From the NCBI GenBank assembly GCA_007693785.1, contig RECY01000028.1, positions 264,249 to 328,248 on the forward strand: DNA of 64,000 nt, given 5' to 3'. The notes beneath the pieces are model-generated. The model saw only the letters and a list, made by a program, of their open reading frames with translations, had not been told where the DNA came from and did no database searches. Position numbers and translations under genes: made by a program. Shown here piece after piece: positions 17,230-25,947 of the stretch. This DNA comes from Phycisphaerales bacterium (GTDB lineage: Bacteria > Planctomycetota > Phycisphaerae > Phycisphaerales > UBA1924). How positions within the stretch are numbered: position 1 is the first letter of the stretch; each line of letters opens with the position of its first letter.

Positions 17230-18644
17230 TCGCGCGTCTCGGGCTCTGCCTCAGCTCGGTGTTCCGGCGGACGGCGCCGGAGCCGTTTGTCCTCGCGGTG
17301 CTGCTGACGATCCTGACCGCGTTGCTGGCGGTCGCGTTCGGCACGACCGGTGAGGGGGCGGCGGATCGGGCGATTGGCGCGTTCGATGCGTGGCGATCCG
17401 GCGACGGGCTGTGGCGGTTTCTCGCCTTCTCGATGCAGATGTGCCTGATCCTGGTGACTGGGTATGCGCTGGCGTGCAGCCGCCCGGCGGCGGCGATGAT
17501 CGCGCGTCTCGCGGCGCTGCCACGCACCGGCGCGAGCGCGGCCGCGATCGTCGCGCTCGTCGCGATGACGTGCGGGCTTGTGAACTGGGGGCTCGGGCTG
17601 ATCGTCGGGGCGCTCCTGGCGCGAGAGGTGGGGCGGTCGTGCGCACAGCGCGGGGTCGCGGCCCACTATCCATTGCTTGCAGCGGCGGGGTACACGGGGA
17701 TGCTGGTCTGGCACGGTGGGCTGAGCGGGAGCGCACCGCTGACGATGACCACGCGCGAGAACGCCGCACGCGTGCTGGACGCGGAGACGCTCGAACGCTT
17801 CGGTGGCGAGGGAGTGCCGCTGAGCGAAACGCTCGGGAGCACGCTGAACCTCGTGGGTACGGGCGGGCTGCTGATGCTGGTGCCGCTAGTGCTCGTGCTG
17901 CTGATGCCAAAAAAAGCGGCGGAGATCGAGACGATCGATCGGTTTATGTCCGATCCGAATCTGCCTGAAAAGATCGTGAATCCCGAGCCTGTTCCCAGCG
18001 GTGCGGCTGACGAAGTCACATGGCCGGACCGCCTTTCGCGTTCGCGGGTGCTCGCGTGGTTCCTTGGCCTGTTGTTTCTCGCGGGCGTTGTGCGCACGGG
18101 TGTGGTGCTTGGGCCGCTGCGTGTCGGGCTGGATGAGATCAACATGCTCATGCTCGGGCTGGGGTTGATGGCGCACGCCTCGCTCGGGTCGTACGGGCGC
18201 GCGGTGGAGGAGGGCGCCCGCGGGTGCGCGGGGGTGATCCTGCAGTTCCCGCTCTACGCGGGGATCATGGCGATGGTGGTCGCGAGCGGGCTTGCGGCGC
18301 GCTTGGCGGGCGGGCTGGCGGAAGCCGCGGGCGATCGCGGGCTCCCGGTCGCGACGTTCTTCTCCGCGGGCATCGTCAACCTGTTCGTGCCCTCGGGCGG
18401 CGGGCAGTGGGGAATCCAGGGGCCGATCGCGCTGGAGAGCGGCGTCGCGGCGGGGATCGAGCCGGGCTCGATGATCATGGCGGTCGCGTTCGGAGATCAA
18501 CTCACCAATATGCTCCAGCCGTTCTGGGCGCTCCCGCTGCTGGCGATCACGGGCGTGCGCGCGCGGGACGTCGTTGGGTATACGGCGGTCGTGATGGTCG
18601 CCGGCGGCGCGTGGCTCGGGCTGACGCTCCTGGTGCTTGCATGA
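17226..18644 (+). CDS. atoE: AtoE-family short-chain fatty acid/carboxylate permease
   Basis: 472 residues with about ten to twelve hydrophobic helices. The AtoE family signature NLFVPSGGGQWGIQGPI is present near residue 380, and the N-terminus (MIARLGLCLSSVFRRTAPEPFVLAVLLTI...) matches the family opening. AtoE proteins are secondary transporters of short-chain fatty acids such as acetoacetate or butyrate. Here it overlaps an aminotransferase upstream and glycerate kinase downstream, each by four bases. The true substrate may therefore be another small carboxylate handled by this operon. Confidence 0.9.
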   Translation: MIARLGLCLSSVFRRTAPEPFVLAVLLTILTALLAVAFGTTGEGAADRAIGAFDAWRSGDGLWRFLAFSMQMCLILVTGYALACSRPAAAMIARLAALPRTGASAAAIVALVAMTCGLVNWGLGLIVGALLAREVGRSCAQRGVAAHYPLLAAAGYTGMLVWHGGLSGSAPLTMTTRENAARVLDAETLERFGGEGVPLSETLGSTLNLVGTGGLLMLVPLVLVLLMPKKAAEIETIDRFMSDPNLPEKIVNPEPVPSGAADEVTWPDRLSRSRVLAWFLGLLFLAGVVRTGVVLGPLRVGLDEINMLMLGLGLMAHASLGSYGRAVEEGARGCAGVILQFPLYAGIMAMVVASGLAARLAGGLAEAAGDRGLPVATFFSAGIVNLFVPSGGGQWGIQGPIALESGVAAGIEPGSMIMAVAFGDQLTNMLQPFWALPLLAITGVRARDVVGYTAVVMVAGGAWLGLTLLVLA

Positions 18645-19942
18645 GCGTGTCACCTCTGAGCGGGTGGGCGGGGGACGTGGCCCGCGAGGTCTTGGCGGCA
18701 TGTGACCCGGCGGGTGCGGTTGATCGAGCCTGGGCGGGGCGGATGGAAGGTGACGGGCGTGTCGGCGTGATCGCGTTCGGCAAGGCGTCGGCGCCGATGG
18801 CGGTCGCGTCGTGCGCACGCCTTGCCGATCGCTGCATCGGTGGCGTCGTGCTCGCACCGGAGGACCACACCCCGCGCGTGCCCACTGTGCTCGAAGCGTT
18901 CCCTGTGGATCACCCGCTCCCAACGGCCAGGAACGCCCACGCCAGCGAGCGACTCGCCGGCTTTGTGCGCACGATGCCCGAGGACGCAACCTTGCTCGCC
19001 CTGGTTTCCGGCGGGGGTTCGGCACATCTGATGAGCCCGATGCGCGGGCTCACCATCCATGACCTTCGCGAAACGACGGACGCACTGCTCCGCGCGGGCG
19101 CGACGATTGGGGAGATCAACACGGTTCGGAAGCACGCCGACGGATTGAAGGGCGGTCGATTGGCTCGCCTGGCATGCGGCATCGAACGGGTCGTGCAGTT
19201 CACGGTATCGGACGTAATCGGGGACGATCTAGCGACGATCGCGAGCGGGCCGCTGGTCGGGGATGGATCGACGTTCGCTGATGCGCTCGGCGTCCTGGAT
19301 CATCACCGGCTCGGGAGCGGGATCGCGGAGGCGGAGGGGCTTGCGCGTGTCCGAGTGGTGCTGACGCGTGGTGTGCGCGGGGAGATGCCCGAGGCGGCTC
19401 GCGCGGATGAAGCCTGCGTCGCGCGGGTCGAGCACGTGGTTGTCGCGAGCAACGCGCTCGCGGTGGACGCGGCCGTGCGCACATTGCGCTCGCACGGCAC
19501 AGAGGCTGAGCGTTCCGGATCGGCCCGAGAGGGGGAGGCGGCGACGGTCGCGCGGTCGATCGTGCGGTCGTGGGGCGGGCGCACGCGGGCGGTTGTCTGG
19601 GGCGGGGAAACGACGGTACGCGTGGGCGATGCGGGCGGGCGGGGCGGGCGTGTGCAGGAGATGATGCTCGTGATTGCGCTGGAGATGGAGCGGCTCGGGC
19701 TTCGGGGGCGGGCGTTGGGGCTCGCGACCGACGGGCTTGACGGCCCGACCGACGTCGCGGGCGCGGTGGTGGATTCGGGGACGTGCGCGCGCGTTCGGGC
19801 GGCGGGCATCGATCCGGTGACGGCGCTTGCGGCGCACGACAGCTACGCCGCGTTGCGGGCCGGCGGCGCGAGCTTCCGCACGGGAGCAACCGGGACGAAC
19901 GTGAACGATGTGGTGGTGATCTGCGAGGAAGCGAGGGTGTGA
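18641..19942 (+). CDS. glycerate 2-kinase (GckA/MOFRL family)
   Basis: 433 residues. Visible family motifs are VIAFGKASAPMA, LVSGGGSAHLMSP, RKHADGLKGGRLA, SDVIGDDLATIASGP and the C-terminal MOFRL segment ALGLATDGLDGPTDVAGAVVD. The enzyme phosphorylates D-glycerate to 2-phosphoglycerate, feeding the product of glyoxylate, hydroxypyruvate or tartronate semialdehyde metabolism into glycolysis. ATGA overlap with atoE and TGATG overlap with the following oxidase show tight coupling. Confidence 0.93.
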   Translation: MSVSPLSGWAGDVAREVLAACDPAGAVDRAWAGRMEGDGRVGVIAFGKASAPMAVASCARLADRCIGGVVLAPEDHTPRVPTVLEAFPVDHPLPTARNAHASERLAGFVRTMPEDATLLALVSGGGSAHLMSPMRGLTIHDLRETTDALLRAGATIGEINTVRKHADGLKGGRLARLACGIERVVQFTVSDVIGDDLATIASGPLVGDGSTFADALGVLDHHRLGSGIAEAEGLARVRVVLTRGVRGEMPEAARADEACVARVEHVVVASNALAVDAAVRTLRSHGTEAERSGSAREGEAATVARSIVRSWGGRTRAVVWGGETTVRVGDAGGRGGRVQEMMLVIALEMERLGLRGRALGLATDGLDGPTDVAGAVVDSGTCARVRAAGIDPVTALAAHDSYAALRAGGASFRTGATGTNVNDVVVICEEARV

Positions 19943-21165
19943 TGGGTGCGAGCTTGTGGCAGACGCGGCTGGACGGTGATGAGGCGTCGTGGGACGGCGC
20001 TGCCGCACGCGCGGGGGGCGGCGTCGTGGCCGACGCCCGGGTGGACGCGGTGGTGATCGGCGCGGGGGTGGTGGGGCTGAGCGCGGCGATCGAGTTGGAA
20101 TCGCGCGGCGTGCGCACGCTCGTGCTGGAGCGCGGGCGTGCGGCGTGCGGGGCGAGCGGGCGGAACGCGGGCTACCTGATGCGCGGGGCTGCGGATAACT
20201 ATTTCGGTGCGAGCGAGATCTGGGGGCGCGAGGGGGCGCGCCACGTGTGGCGGTGGAGCGAGGACAACCTCCGCGCCCTCCGCGCACTCGGGATCGAGCG
20301 TCTTCCGGGGTATGCGGCGCGTCTGTCGGCGTTGGTGGCGATCGACGCGGACGAGTGCGAGGCGCTCGAGCGATCCTGCGAGATGATGTGCGAGGACGGG
20401 TTTGAAGCCGAGCTTGTGCGCACGGGTGAGGATGCGCTCTGGCGCGCGGGGTGTGCGCGTGTGGCTTTGGTGAACCCGCGCGACGCGTGCTGCGACCCTA
20501 TCGAGGTGATGTCGTGGCTCGCGGGGATGCTGCGCGAGCCGGTGGTGGAGGGTGTGCGGGTGCGGGCGTGCGTGCGCACGGGCGACGCGGTTCGCGTCGA
20601 GACCGACCGGGGCGTCGTGGAGGCGGGCATCGCGATCGTCGCGACGAACGCGCTCGCGGCCGAACTGGTCCCGCAACTCGCGGGCGTGGTCGAGGCGTGC
20701 CGCGGGCAGATGGCGGCGTACCGGGCGCCGAATGCGGACCTCGCGATGTCGTACTACCTCAACCACGGCGGCGAGTATGTGCGCACGGGCACGGACGGTC
20801 TGCTGCTCGCGGGCGGGATGCGCCGGTTCCATGAGGCGTCCGAGCGGACGGTGTCGAACGAGCCGACGCCGGCGCTGCAGGGCGACCTGGACGCGTTCGT
20901 CCGCGAGACGTTCGACGTCGGCGCGTTGGAGGTGGTGGCGCGATGGGCGGGGACGATGGGCTTCACGCCGAGCGGGCTGCCGGTGCTTGGCGTGCTCGGC
21001 GGGGATGGCGAGGGAAGGCTTGGCGTGGCTGCGGGGTTTACCGGGCACGGGATGTCGCTCGGTCACCTCGCGGGGCGTGAGGTCGCGAGCGCGGCATGGG
21101 AGGGGCGGACGGTCCGCCTCGCGTCGTGCCCGTCCGGCGCGATGGCGCTGCGCGGATCGGCGTAA
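19942..21165 (+). CDS. FAD-dependent amine/amino-acid oxidoreductase (DAO family)
   Basis: 407 residues. The ADP-binding motif is VVIGAGVVGLSAAIELESRG with the expected ERG end of beta-2. A GxSGRNAGYL loop follows, typical of glycine/sarcosine/D-amino-acid or gamma-glutamylputrescine oxidases. The C-terminal GFTGHGMSLGHLAGRE closes the FAD site. The first 35 residues before the Rossmann motif resemble the N-terminus of PuuB/OrdL-like oxidases. The substrate cannot be told from sequence. With the aminotransferase and glycerate kinase it may funnel an amino compound to glyoxylate or hydroxypyruvate and then glycerate, which is inference. Confidence 0.88.
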   Translation: MGASLWQTRLDGDEASWDGAAARAGGGVVADARVDAVVIGAGVVGLSAAIELESRGVRTLVLERGRAACGASGRNAGYLMRGAADNYFGASEIWGREGARHVWRWSEDNLRALRALGIERLPGYAARLSALVAIDADECEALERSCEMMCEDGFEAELVRTGEDALWRAGCARVALVNPRDACCDPIEVMSWLAGMLREPVVEGVRVRACVRTGDAVRVETDRGVVEAGIAIVATNALAAELVPQLAGVVEACRGQMAAYRAPNADLAMSYYLNHGGEYVRTGTDGLLLAGGMRRFHEASERTVSNEPTPALQGDLDAFVRETFDVGALEVVARWAGTMGFTPSGLPVLGVLGGDGEGRLGVAAGFTGHGMSLGHLAGREVASAAWEGRTVRLASCPSGAMALRGSA

Positions 21166-21226
21166 AGGTTTATGGTTCGAGCGTTTCCGTGCCTTGGGGA
21201 GGATGGAGACGACCCCGGGGGAGCGC

Positions 21227-23500
21227 ATGCGCGAGATAGACGAGAACGGTGCGGGGGGGGACCCGAAGCCCGTGGATCTGACCAACTGCGACCGCGAGCC
21301 GATCCACACGCCCGGGCGGGTGCAGGGGTTCGGCTGTCTGCTCGCGCTGCGCGAGGCGGACGGCGTTGTCGAAGCGGTTTCGGAGAACGCGCCGGACTGG
21401 CTGGGCGTCGGGGTGGACGCGTTGCTCGGGCAGCCGCTCGGGCGCGTGGCGGGACTCGGGGAGTTGGCGTCATCGGCGGCGCGCGCCCGGCAGACGGGCG
21501 TGTTCGTGCGTGCGCACCTTGGTGATCGCCGCCTGTCGGTCCTGGCGCATGACTCGCCGGACGGGCGCGTGCTGGTGGAGGTTGAGGCGCCGGAGTCGGA
21601 CACGCCTGAGGTCGCGGCTGCGGACACGCTCACCTCCCTCGCGGAGATGGCTGGCCCGGCGGCGGACCTGGGGGGGATGGGGCGGCGCGTGGTCGAGGGC
21701 GTGCGCGAGATGACGGGCTTTGATCGCGTGATGCTGTGCCGTTTCGACGAGCGGTGGCAGGGGCAGGTGATCGCCGAGAGCCGGGCGGATGATGATGCGG
21801 CGGCGTACCTCGGCCTCTGGTTCCCCGCTTCGGACATCCCCCCACGGGCGCGGGCGTTGTATGCAGCGAGCCCGGTGCGGCTGATTGCGGACCTGGGTGG
21901 CGTGCAGGCGAGCTTGCGCCACGCGCCGGGGTGCGAGGGCGAGGTGGATATGAGCTGCGCGGTGCTGCGGGGTGTGTCGCCGGTCCACGTGGAATATCTG
22001 TCGAACATGGGCGTGGCGAGTTCGCTGACGCTGAGCGTGCGTCGTCGCGGTCGCTTGTGGGGTTTGATCGCTTGCCACGGGTCGCGCGTGATGACGGTGG
22101 GCCCGGCGGCTCGGCGGGCGCTCGGCGCGGTGGCGGCGATGGTGAGTCAGCTGCTGACGCTTCGCGCCGAATCGGATCAGGCGCGATCGGAGCGCGAGCT
22201 GATCCGCTTGCACGCGGGGCTGGTGGCGTCGCTGGCGCGTGGGCCGGATGCGATGACGGCGTTGCGTGCGCACGCCGAGGCGTTGATCGAGTCGATCGGC
22301 GCGTGCGGGTTCGCGGTGCGGCTCGGGGGCGGGTCGCTGGAGGGTGCGTTGGAGGTGTTCGGGCGGACGCCGCCGTCGGGGGTGATCCGGGCGGCAATGC
22401 GCGAGGTCGCGGCGCGGGCGGGCGGGGCACGGGTCTATTCGACACATTCGATGTCGAAAGAACTCGGCGTGTCCGGCGAGGGCTCGGGCATCGCGGGGCT
22501 GCTCGCAGGCTCGATCGGCGAGCGGTGGAACCGTTGGGCCGTGTGGTTCCGCCCGGAGGTGGCGGAGTCGGCGACCTGGGCCGAGGGGGCGGAGAAGCCG
22601 CGGGAGATCGAAGGGCGGCTCGGCCCGCGCCAGAGCTTCGAGGCCTGGAAGCGGACGGTCAAGGGTTGCTCGGTGGCGTGGAGCGAGACGGACACGTCGG
22701 CTGCGCAGCGGTTCGGCGACGCGGTGCGCGAGTTCGACGATGCGGCCGAGATGCGTGAGATGGAGGCGGAGAACCAGACCCTGAGCGAGCGGAACGCGCG
22801 GCTGGGGCACTTTGTCGACAGCGTGGCGCACGACCTGCGGGCGCCGCTGGCCTCCATCGGTGGGTACAGCGACCTCCTGCGCGGGCGCCTCGGCGAGGGG
22901 CGAACGGAGCTTACGGTGGAGCTGGTCGAGCGGATCGATGAGGCGGGGGCTCGGATGCGCGCGCTCATCGAGGATCTCTTGCGGATCGCGCGCCTGGACG
23001 GGATGGGCGAGGCTTGGGAGCCGGTGTCGCTGAAGACGGCCGGGGAGCGTGCGGCCGCGCGCCTCGCCGATCGGGCGGCGGCGATCGGTGCGGTGGTGGA
23101 GGTTGACGAACGGATGCCAACGGTGCGCGCGCCGCGGGTGTACATCGATCAGGTGATGGAGAACCTGATTGAGAACGCGTTGAAATACGGATGCCCGGAG
23201 CCCGGGATGCGGGTGCGTGTGTCGGCGTGCGTGGAGGGTGCGTGGGTGGTGCTGCGTGTTCGGGACGGGGGCCCGGGGGTGGCGAAGGAGCACCGCGATT
23301 CGGTGTTCGACCTGTTCCGTCGCCTGCACTCGGGCGGGGAGGGGACGGGGGCCGGGCTGTTCCTTGTGCGTCGGATCGCGACGCTTCTTGAGGGGGAGGC
23401 GTTGCTTGAAGACGCGCCCGGGGGTGGCGCGGTGTTCGTAGTGCGTTTGCCCGGTTCGCTGGTTGCTGATACGCCGAACGAGGCAGCGGGCGAGGGATAG
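21227..23500 (+). CDS. bacteriophytochrome sensor histidine kinase (PAS-GAF-PHY-HisKA-HATPase)
   Basis: About 757 residues. The biliverdin-attaching Cys is Cys21 in LTNCDREPIHTPG. The GAF domain carries WFPASDIPPRARALY (the PASDIP chromophore motif) and VHVEYLSNMGVASSLTLSV. The PHY tongue has GPRQSFEAWK. The kinase part has the H-box SVAHDLRAPLASI, N-box NLIENALKYG and DGGPGV/GTGAGLFL. This is a red/far-red photoreceptor kinase. The usual IQPHG after the Cys motif reads VQGFG here. I chose the ATG at 21227 because GGGGGAG stands three bases upstream; an ATG at 21203 is possible. No heme oxygenase or response regulator gene is adjacent. Confidence 0.95.
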   Translation: MREIDENGAGGDPKPVDLTNCDREPIHTPGRVQGFGCLLALREADGVVEAVSENAPDWLGVGVDALLGQPLGRVAGLGELASSAARARQTGVFVRAHLGDRRLSVLAHDSPDGRVLVEVEAPESDTPEVAAADTLTSLAEMAGPAADLGGMGRRVVEGVREMTGFDRVMLCRFDERWQGQVIAESRADDDAAAYLGLWFPASDIPPRARALYAASPVRLIADLGGVQASLRHAPGCEGEVDMSCAVLRGVSPVHVEYLSNMGVASSLTLSVRRRGRLWGLIACHGSRVMTVGPAARRALGAVAAMVSQLLTLRAESDQARSERELIRLHAGLVASLARGPDAMTALRAHAEALIESIGACGFAVRLGGGSLEGALEVFGRTPPSGVIRAAMREVAARAGGARVYSTHSMSKELGVSGEGSGIAGLLAGSIGERWNRWAVWFRPEVAESATWAEGAEKPREIEGRLGPRQSFEAWKRTVKGCSVAWSETDTSAAQRFGDAVREFDDAAEMREMEAENQTLSERNARLGHFVDSVAHDLRAPLASIGGYSDLLRGRLGEGRTELTVELVERIDEAGARMRALIEDLLRIARLDGMGEAWEPVSLKTAGERAAARLADRAAAIGAVVEVDERMPTVRAPRVYIDQVMENLIENALKYGCPEPGMRVRVSACVEGAWVVLRVRDGGPGVAKEHRDSVFDLFRRLHSGGEGTGAGLFLVRRIATLLEGEALLEDAPGGGAVFVVRLPGSLVADTPNEAAGEG

Positions 23501-23511
23501 CGGGTTTGCGG

Positions 23512-25947
23512 TCAGGCCGGGGCGTGGTGCTGGGTAAGCCGCTCGGGGCGTTTGACGCGGAGTTGTGACGCTGCGGCGGTGATGCGATCGAGCGTGACGG
23601 GCGGAACGGCGCCCGGATCGAGCTGTTCGAGCAGTTCGTGCATCGCGAGCTGGGCGCTGACCAGGTCGATCGCGCCCGGGGCGTTGCGCGCGAGCTCGAC
23701 CGCGCCGTCGAGGTCGTCGAGGCGGGCGTGGTCGCCCGGGTGTTCGGCGGCCCGGCGGATCACGCGGGTCAGCATGAGCTGGAGGTTGTAGATCAGCGTG
23801 GGCTGGTGGATCTTGACACCCTCGCGATCGGCCTGGCGGAGCAGGTCGCTGATGGTGGGGATGTCCGGGTCGTCGCGGGTCATCTCCTGTTCGAGCTGGC
23901 GGTTGAGGACGAAGCGGGCGGCGAGGGCGAGGGCCGGGGGGATCGGGACGCCGAGCCCGGCGAGGAAGCGGACGAGCGGCTGGTGCTGCTCGTGGAGGTC
24001 TCGGTAGATGTGCTCGGCGTGCTCGGTGGCGCTGGTGCTGACGGTCTCGGCGATCTGGTGCTGCGCGTCGCGGAGGAGCGAGCGGAGGCTGTGGTTGGCG
24101 CCGTCGAACTCGTCGTTCATCAGCGAGACGATCGCGGCGAGGTCGCCCTGCTCGAAGGCGTCCTCGAGCTGCTGACGGAGGGTGCGCCAAGTTTCGTCGG
24201 AGGGCTCGGGGTGCGCGCCGCCGTGGATGATGTGGTCGCCCGCGTGGACGACGGCGTAGGCCATCGTGCGCGCTTCGAGCGTGATGCGGCTGGTCAGGCG
24301 GACGCGCCCGAGGACCATGCTGCTGCGCCCGGCGCGCCGTCGCCGGTGCTCCAGTCGCTCGGCGCGGAAGCAGTAGACGTTGTCGATCTTGGGGATCTCC
24401 CGGAAGATCATGTCGACGGCGTAGTGGGCCGCGATGTCGGTCAGGTCGAGGATCGAGGGCTGGACGAGTTGCTCGTAGACGTCCTTGCCGGTCGGGTAGG
24501 CGGCGCGGTTGCCGGGGGCTTTTTCGAGGTCGGCGATAAAGGCGCGGTCGAAGCGGTCGCCGGTGATGTCGCTCGCGAGCTGGGCGGCCCGGGCGGCGTA
24601 GAGGATGACCTGCACGGTCTCGATCCCGGCGATGTCGTCGAAGAACCAGCCGCAGCTGGTGTACATGAGCATCGCGTGGCGTTGGAGCTCGAGGAGCTTG
24701 AGCGCGCGCACGCGGTCGTCTGCAGAGAGCTCGCCCGTCGCGTGCTCGGCGAAGAAGGCGTCGATGGAGGCTTCGCTCCGGTCGAGGATGACGCGGATAT
24801 ACGCGTCGCGGGCGGCCCAAGGGTCTTTGAGCAGAGCGGCGGCGGCGGCGGTGTAGACGCCGGCGAGGCGGTCGCGGAGGCGATCGAGTGCGAGGCGGAG
24901 GGGTTCGCGCCAGCGCTGGTGGTCGGCGGGGTGACGGTGGGCCTTGCACCCGCAGTCGGAGCGCCAGCGTTCGACGCCGTGGACGCAGGACCAGCTGCTG
25001 TCCTCGTGGACGCGGGCCTCCATCGTGGGCGGGTGCTCCGCGAGCCAGGCGGCGTAGTTGGTGAGCGAGAGGTTGGGCTGGGCCTCGATGTGGTCGAGGG
25101 CGGCGGAGAGGGCCATCTCGCCGTGACGGTGGTGGTGCCCGTAGGTCTCGCCGTCGGTCGCGACGTGGACGAGCTCGGGGTGGTGGCGACCGTCGTCGAA
25201 GGCGCCGAGCAGCCGCCCCGCGAAGTTGCGCCCGTCGTTGAGCATGTGCTCGAACGCGACGGCCTGGGCGATGGGCCCGTCGTAGAAGAAGACGTCGATG
25301 TGCTTGCCCGACGGGAGCGGGACGCGGTAGGGCTGGCTCGGGTCGATCGTGTGCTCGGTGACGTCGCGCCAGTCCGCGTGACCGATCGTGCGCACGGCCG
25401 CGGCCTGGCGCGGGGCGAAAATCGTGAACGTGATCCCGTGCTCGGCGAGGGCCTCGAGCGAATCAGTACAGACGGCGGCCTCGGGGAGCCACATGCCCTC
25501 GGGCATGCGTCCGAAGCGGTGCTGGAAGTCGGCGATGCCCCAGAGCACCTGCGTGCGACGGTCGCGGTTGTTCGCGAGCGGCATGATGAGGTGGCTGTAG
25601 CACTGGGCGATCGCGTTGCCGTGCCCGTGGAAGCGTTCGGCGCTGCGCCGGTCGGCCTCGACGATGGCTGCGGCCGTCTCCGGGCTGGCGATATCGAACC
25701 AGCTCATGAGCGTGGGGCCGAAGTTGAAGCTGATGCGCTCGTAGTTGTTCACGACGCGATCGAGCAGGCCGGCCGAGTCGAGCACGCGGCTGACCGTGTT
25801 GGTCCGGTAGCACTCGTCGGTGATCCGCTCGTTCCAGTCGTGGTAGGGGGCGGCGTCGAGCTGCATCTCGATCGCCTCCAGCCACGGGTTCTCACGCGGG
25901 GGCTGGTAGAAGTGCCCGTGCAGGCAGACGGCGCGGGGGTTGGTCAC
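23512..25947 (-). CDS. glycoside hydrolase family 57 protein with DUF3536
   Basis: 811 residues from a GTG that overlaps the glgB stop (GTGA). It begins NPRAVCLHGHFYQPPRENPW, the GH57 opening, with further GH57 features such as FGRMPEGMWLPEAAVC and HVATDGETYGHHHRHGEMALSAAL. The second half is the alpha-helical DUF3536-type region (SCGWFFDDIAGIETVQVI). GH57 includes alpha-amylases, 4-alpha-glucanotransferases and branching enzymes. Its coupling to glgB points to glycogen remodelling. The specific reaction is not certain. Confidence 0.9.
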   Translation of the reverse strand: MTNPRAVCLHGHFYQPPRENPWLEAIEMQLDAAPYHDWNERITDECYRTNTVSRVLDSAGLLDRVVNNYERISFNFGPTLMSWFDIASPETAAAIVEADRRSAERFHGHGNAIAQCYSHLIMPLANNRDRRTQVLWGIADFQHRFGRMPEGMWLPEAAVCTDSLEALAEHGITFTIFAPRQAAAVRTIGHADWRDVTEHTIDPSQPYRVPLPSGKHIDVFFYDGPIAQAVAFEHMLNDGRNFAGRLLGAFDDGRHHPELVHVATDGETYGHHHRHGEMALSAALDHIEAQPNLSLTNYAAWLAEHPPTMEARVHEDSSWSCVHGVERWRSDCGCKAHRHPADHQRWREPLRLALDRLRDRLAGVYTAAAAALLKDPWAARDAYIRVILDRSEASIDAFFAEHATGELSADDRVRALKLLELQRHAMLMYTSCGWFFDDIAGIETVQVILYAARAAQLASDITGDRFDRAFIADLEKAPGNRAAYPTGKDVYEQLVQPSILDLTDIAAHYAVDMIFREIPKIDNVYCFRAERLEHRRRRAGRSSMVLGRVRLTSRITLEARTMAYAVVHAGDHIIHGGAHPEPSDETWRTLRQQLEDAFEQGDLAAIVSLMNDEFDGANHSLRSLLRDAQHQIAETVSTSATEHAEHIYRDLHEQHQPLVRFLAGLGVPIPPALALAARFVLNRQLEQEMTRDDPDIPTISDLLRQADREGVKIHQPTLIYNLQLMLTRVIRRAAEHPGDHARLDDLDGAVELARNAPGAIDLVSAQLAMHELLEQLDPGAVPPVTLDRITAAASQLRVKRPERLTQHHAPA

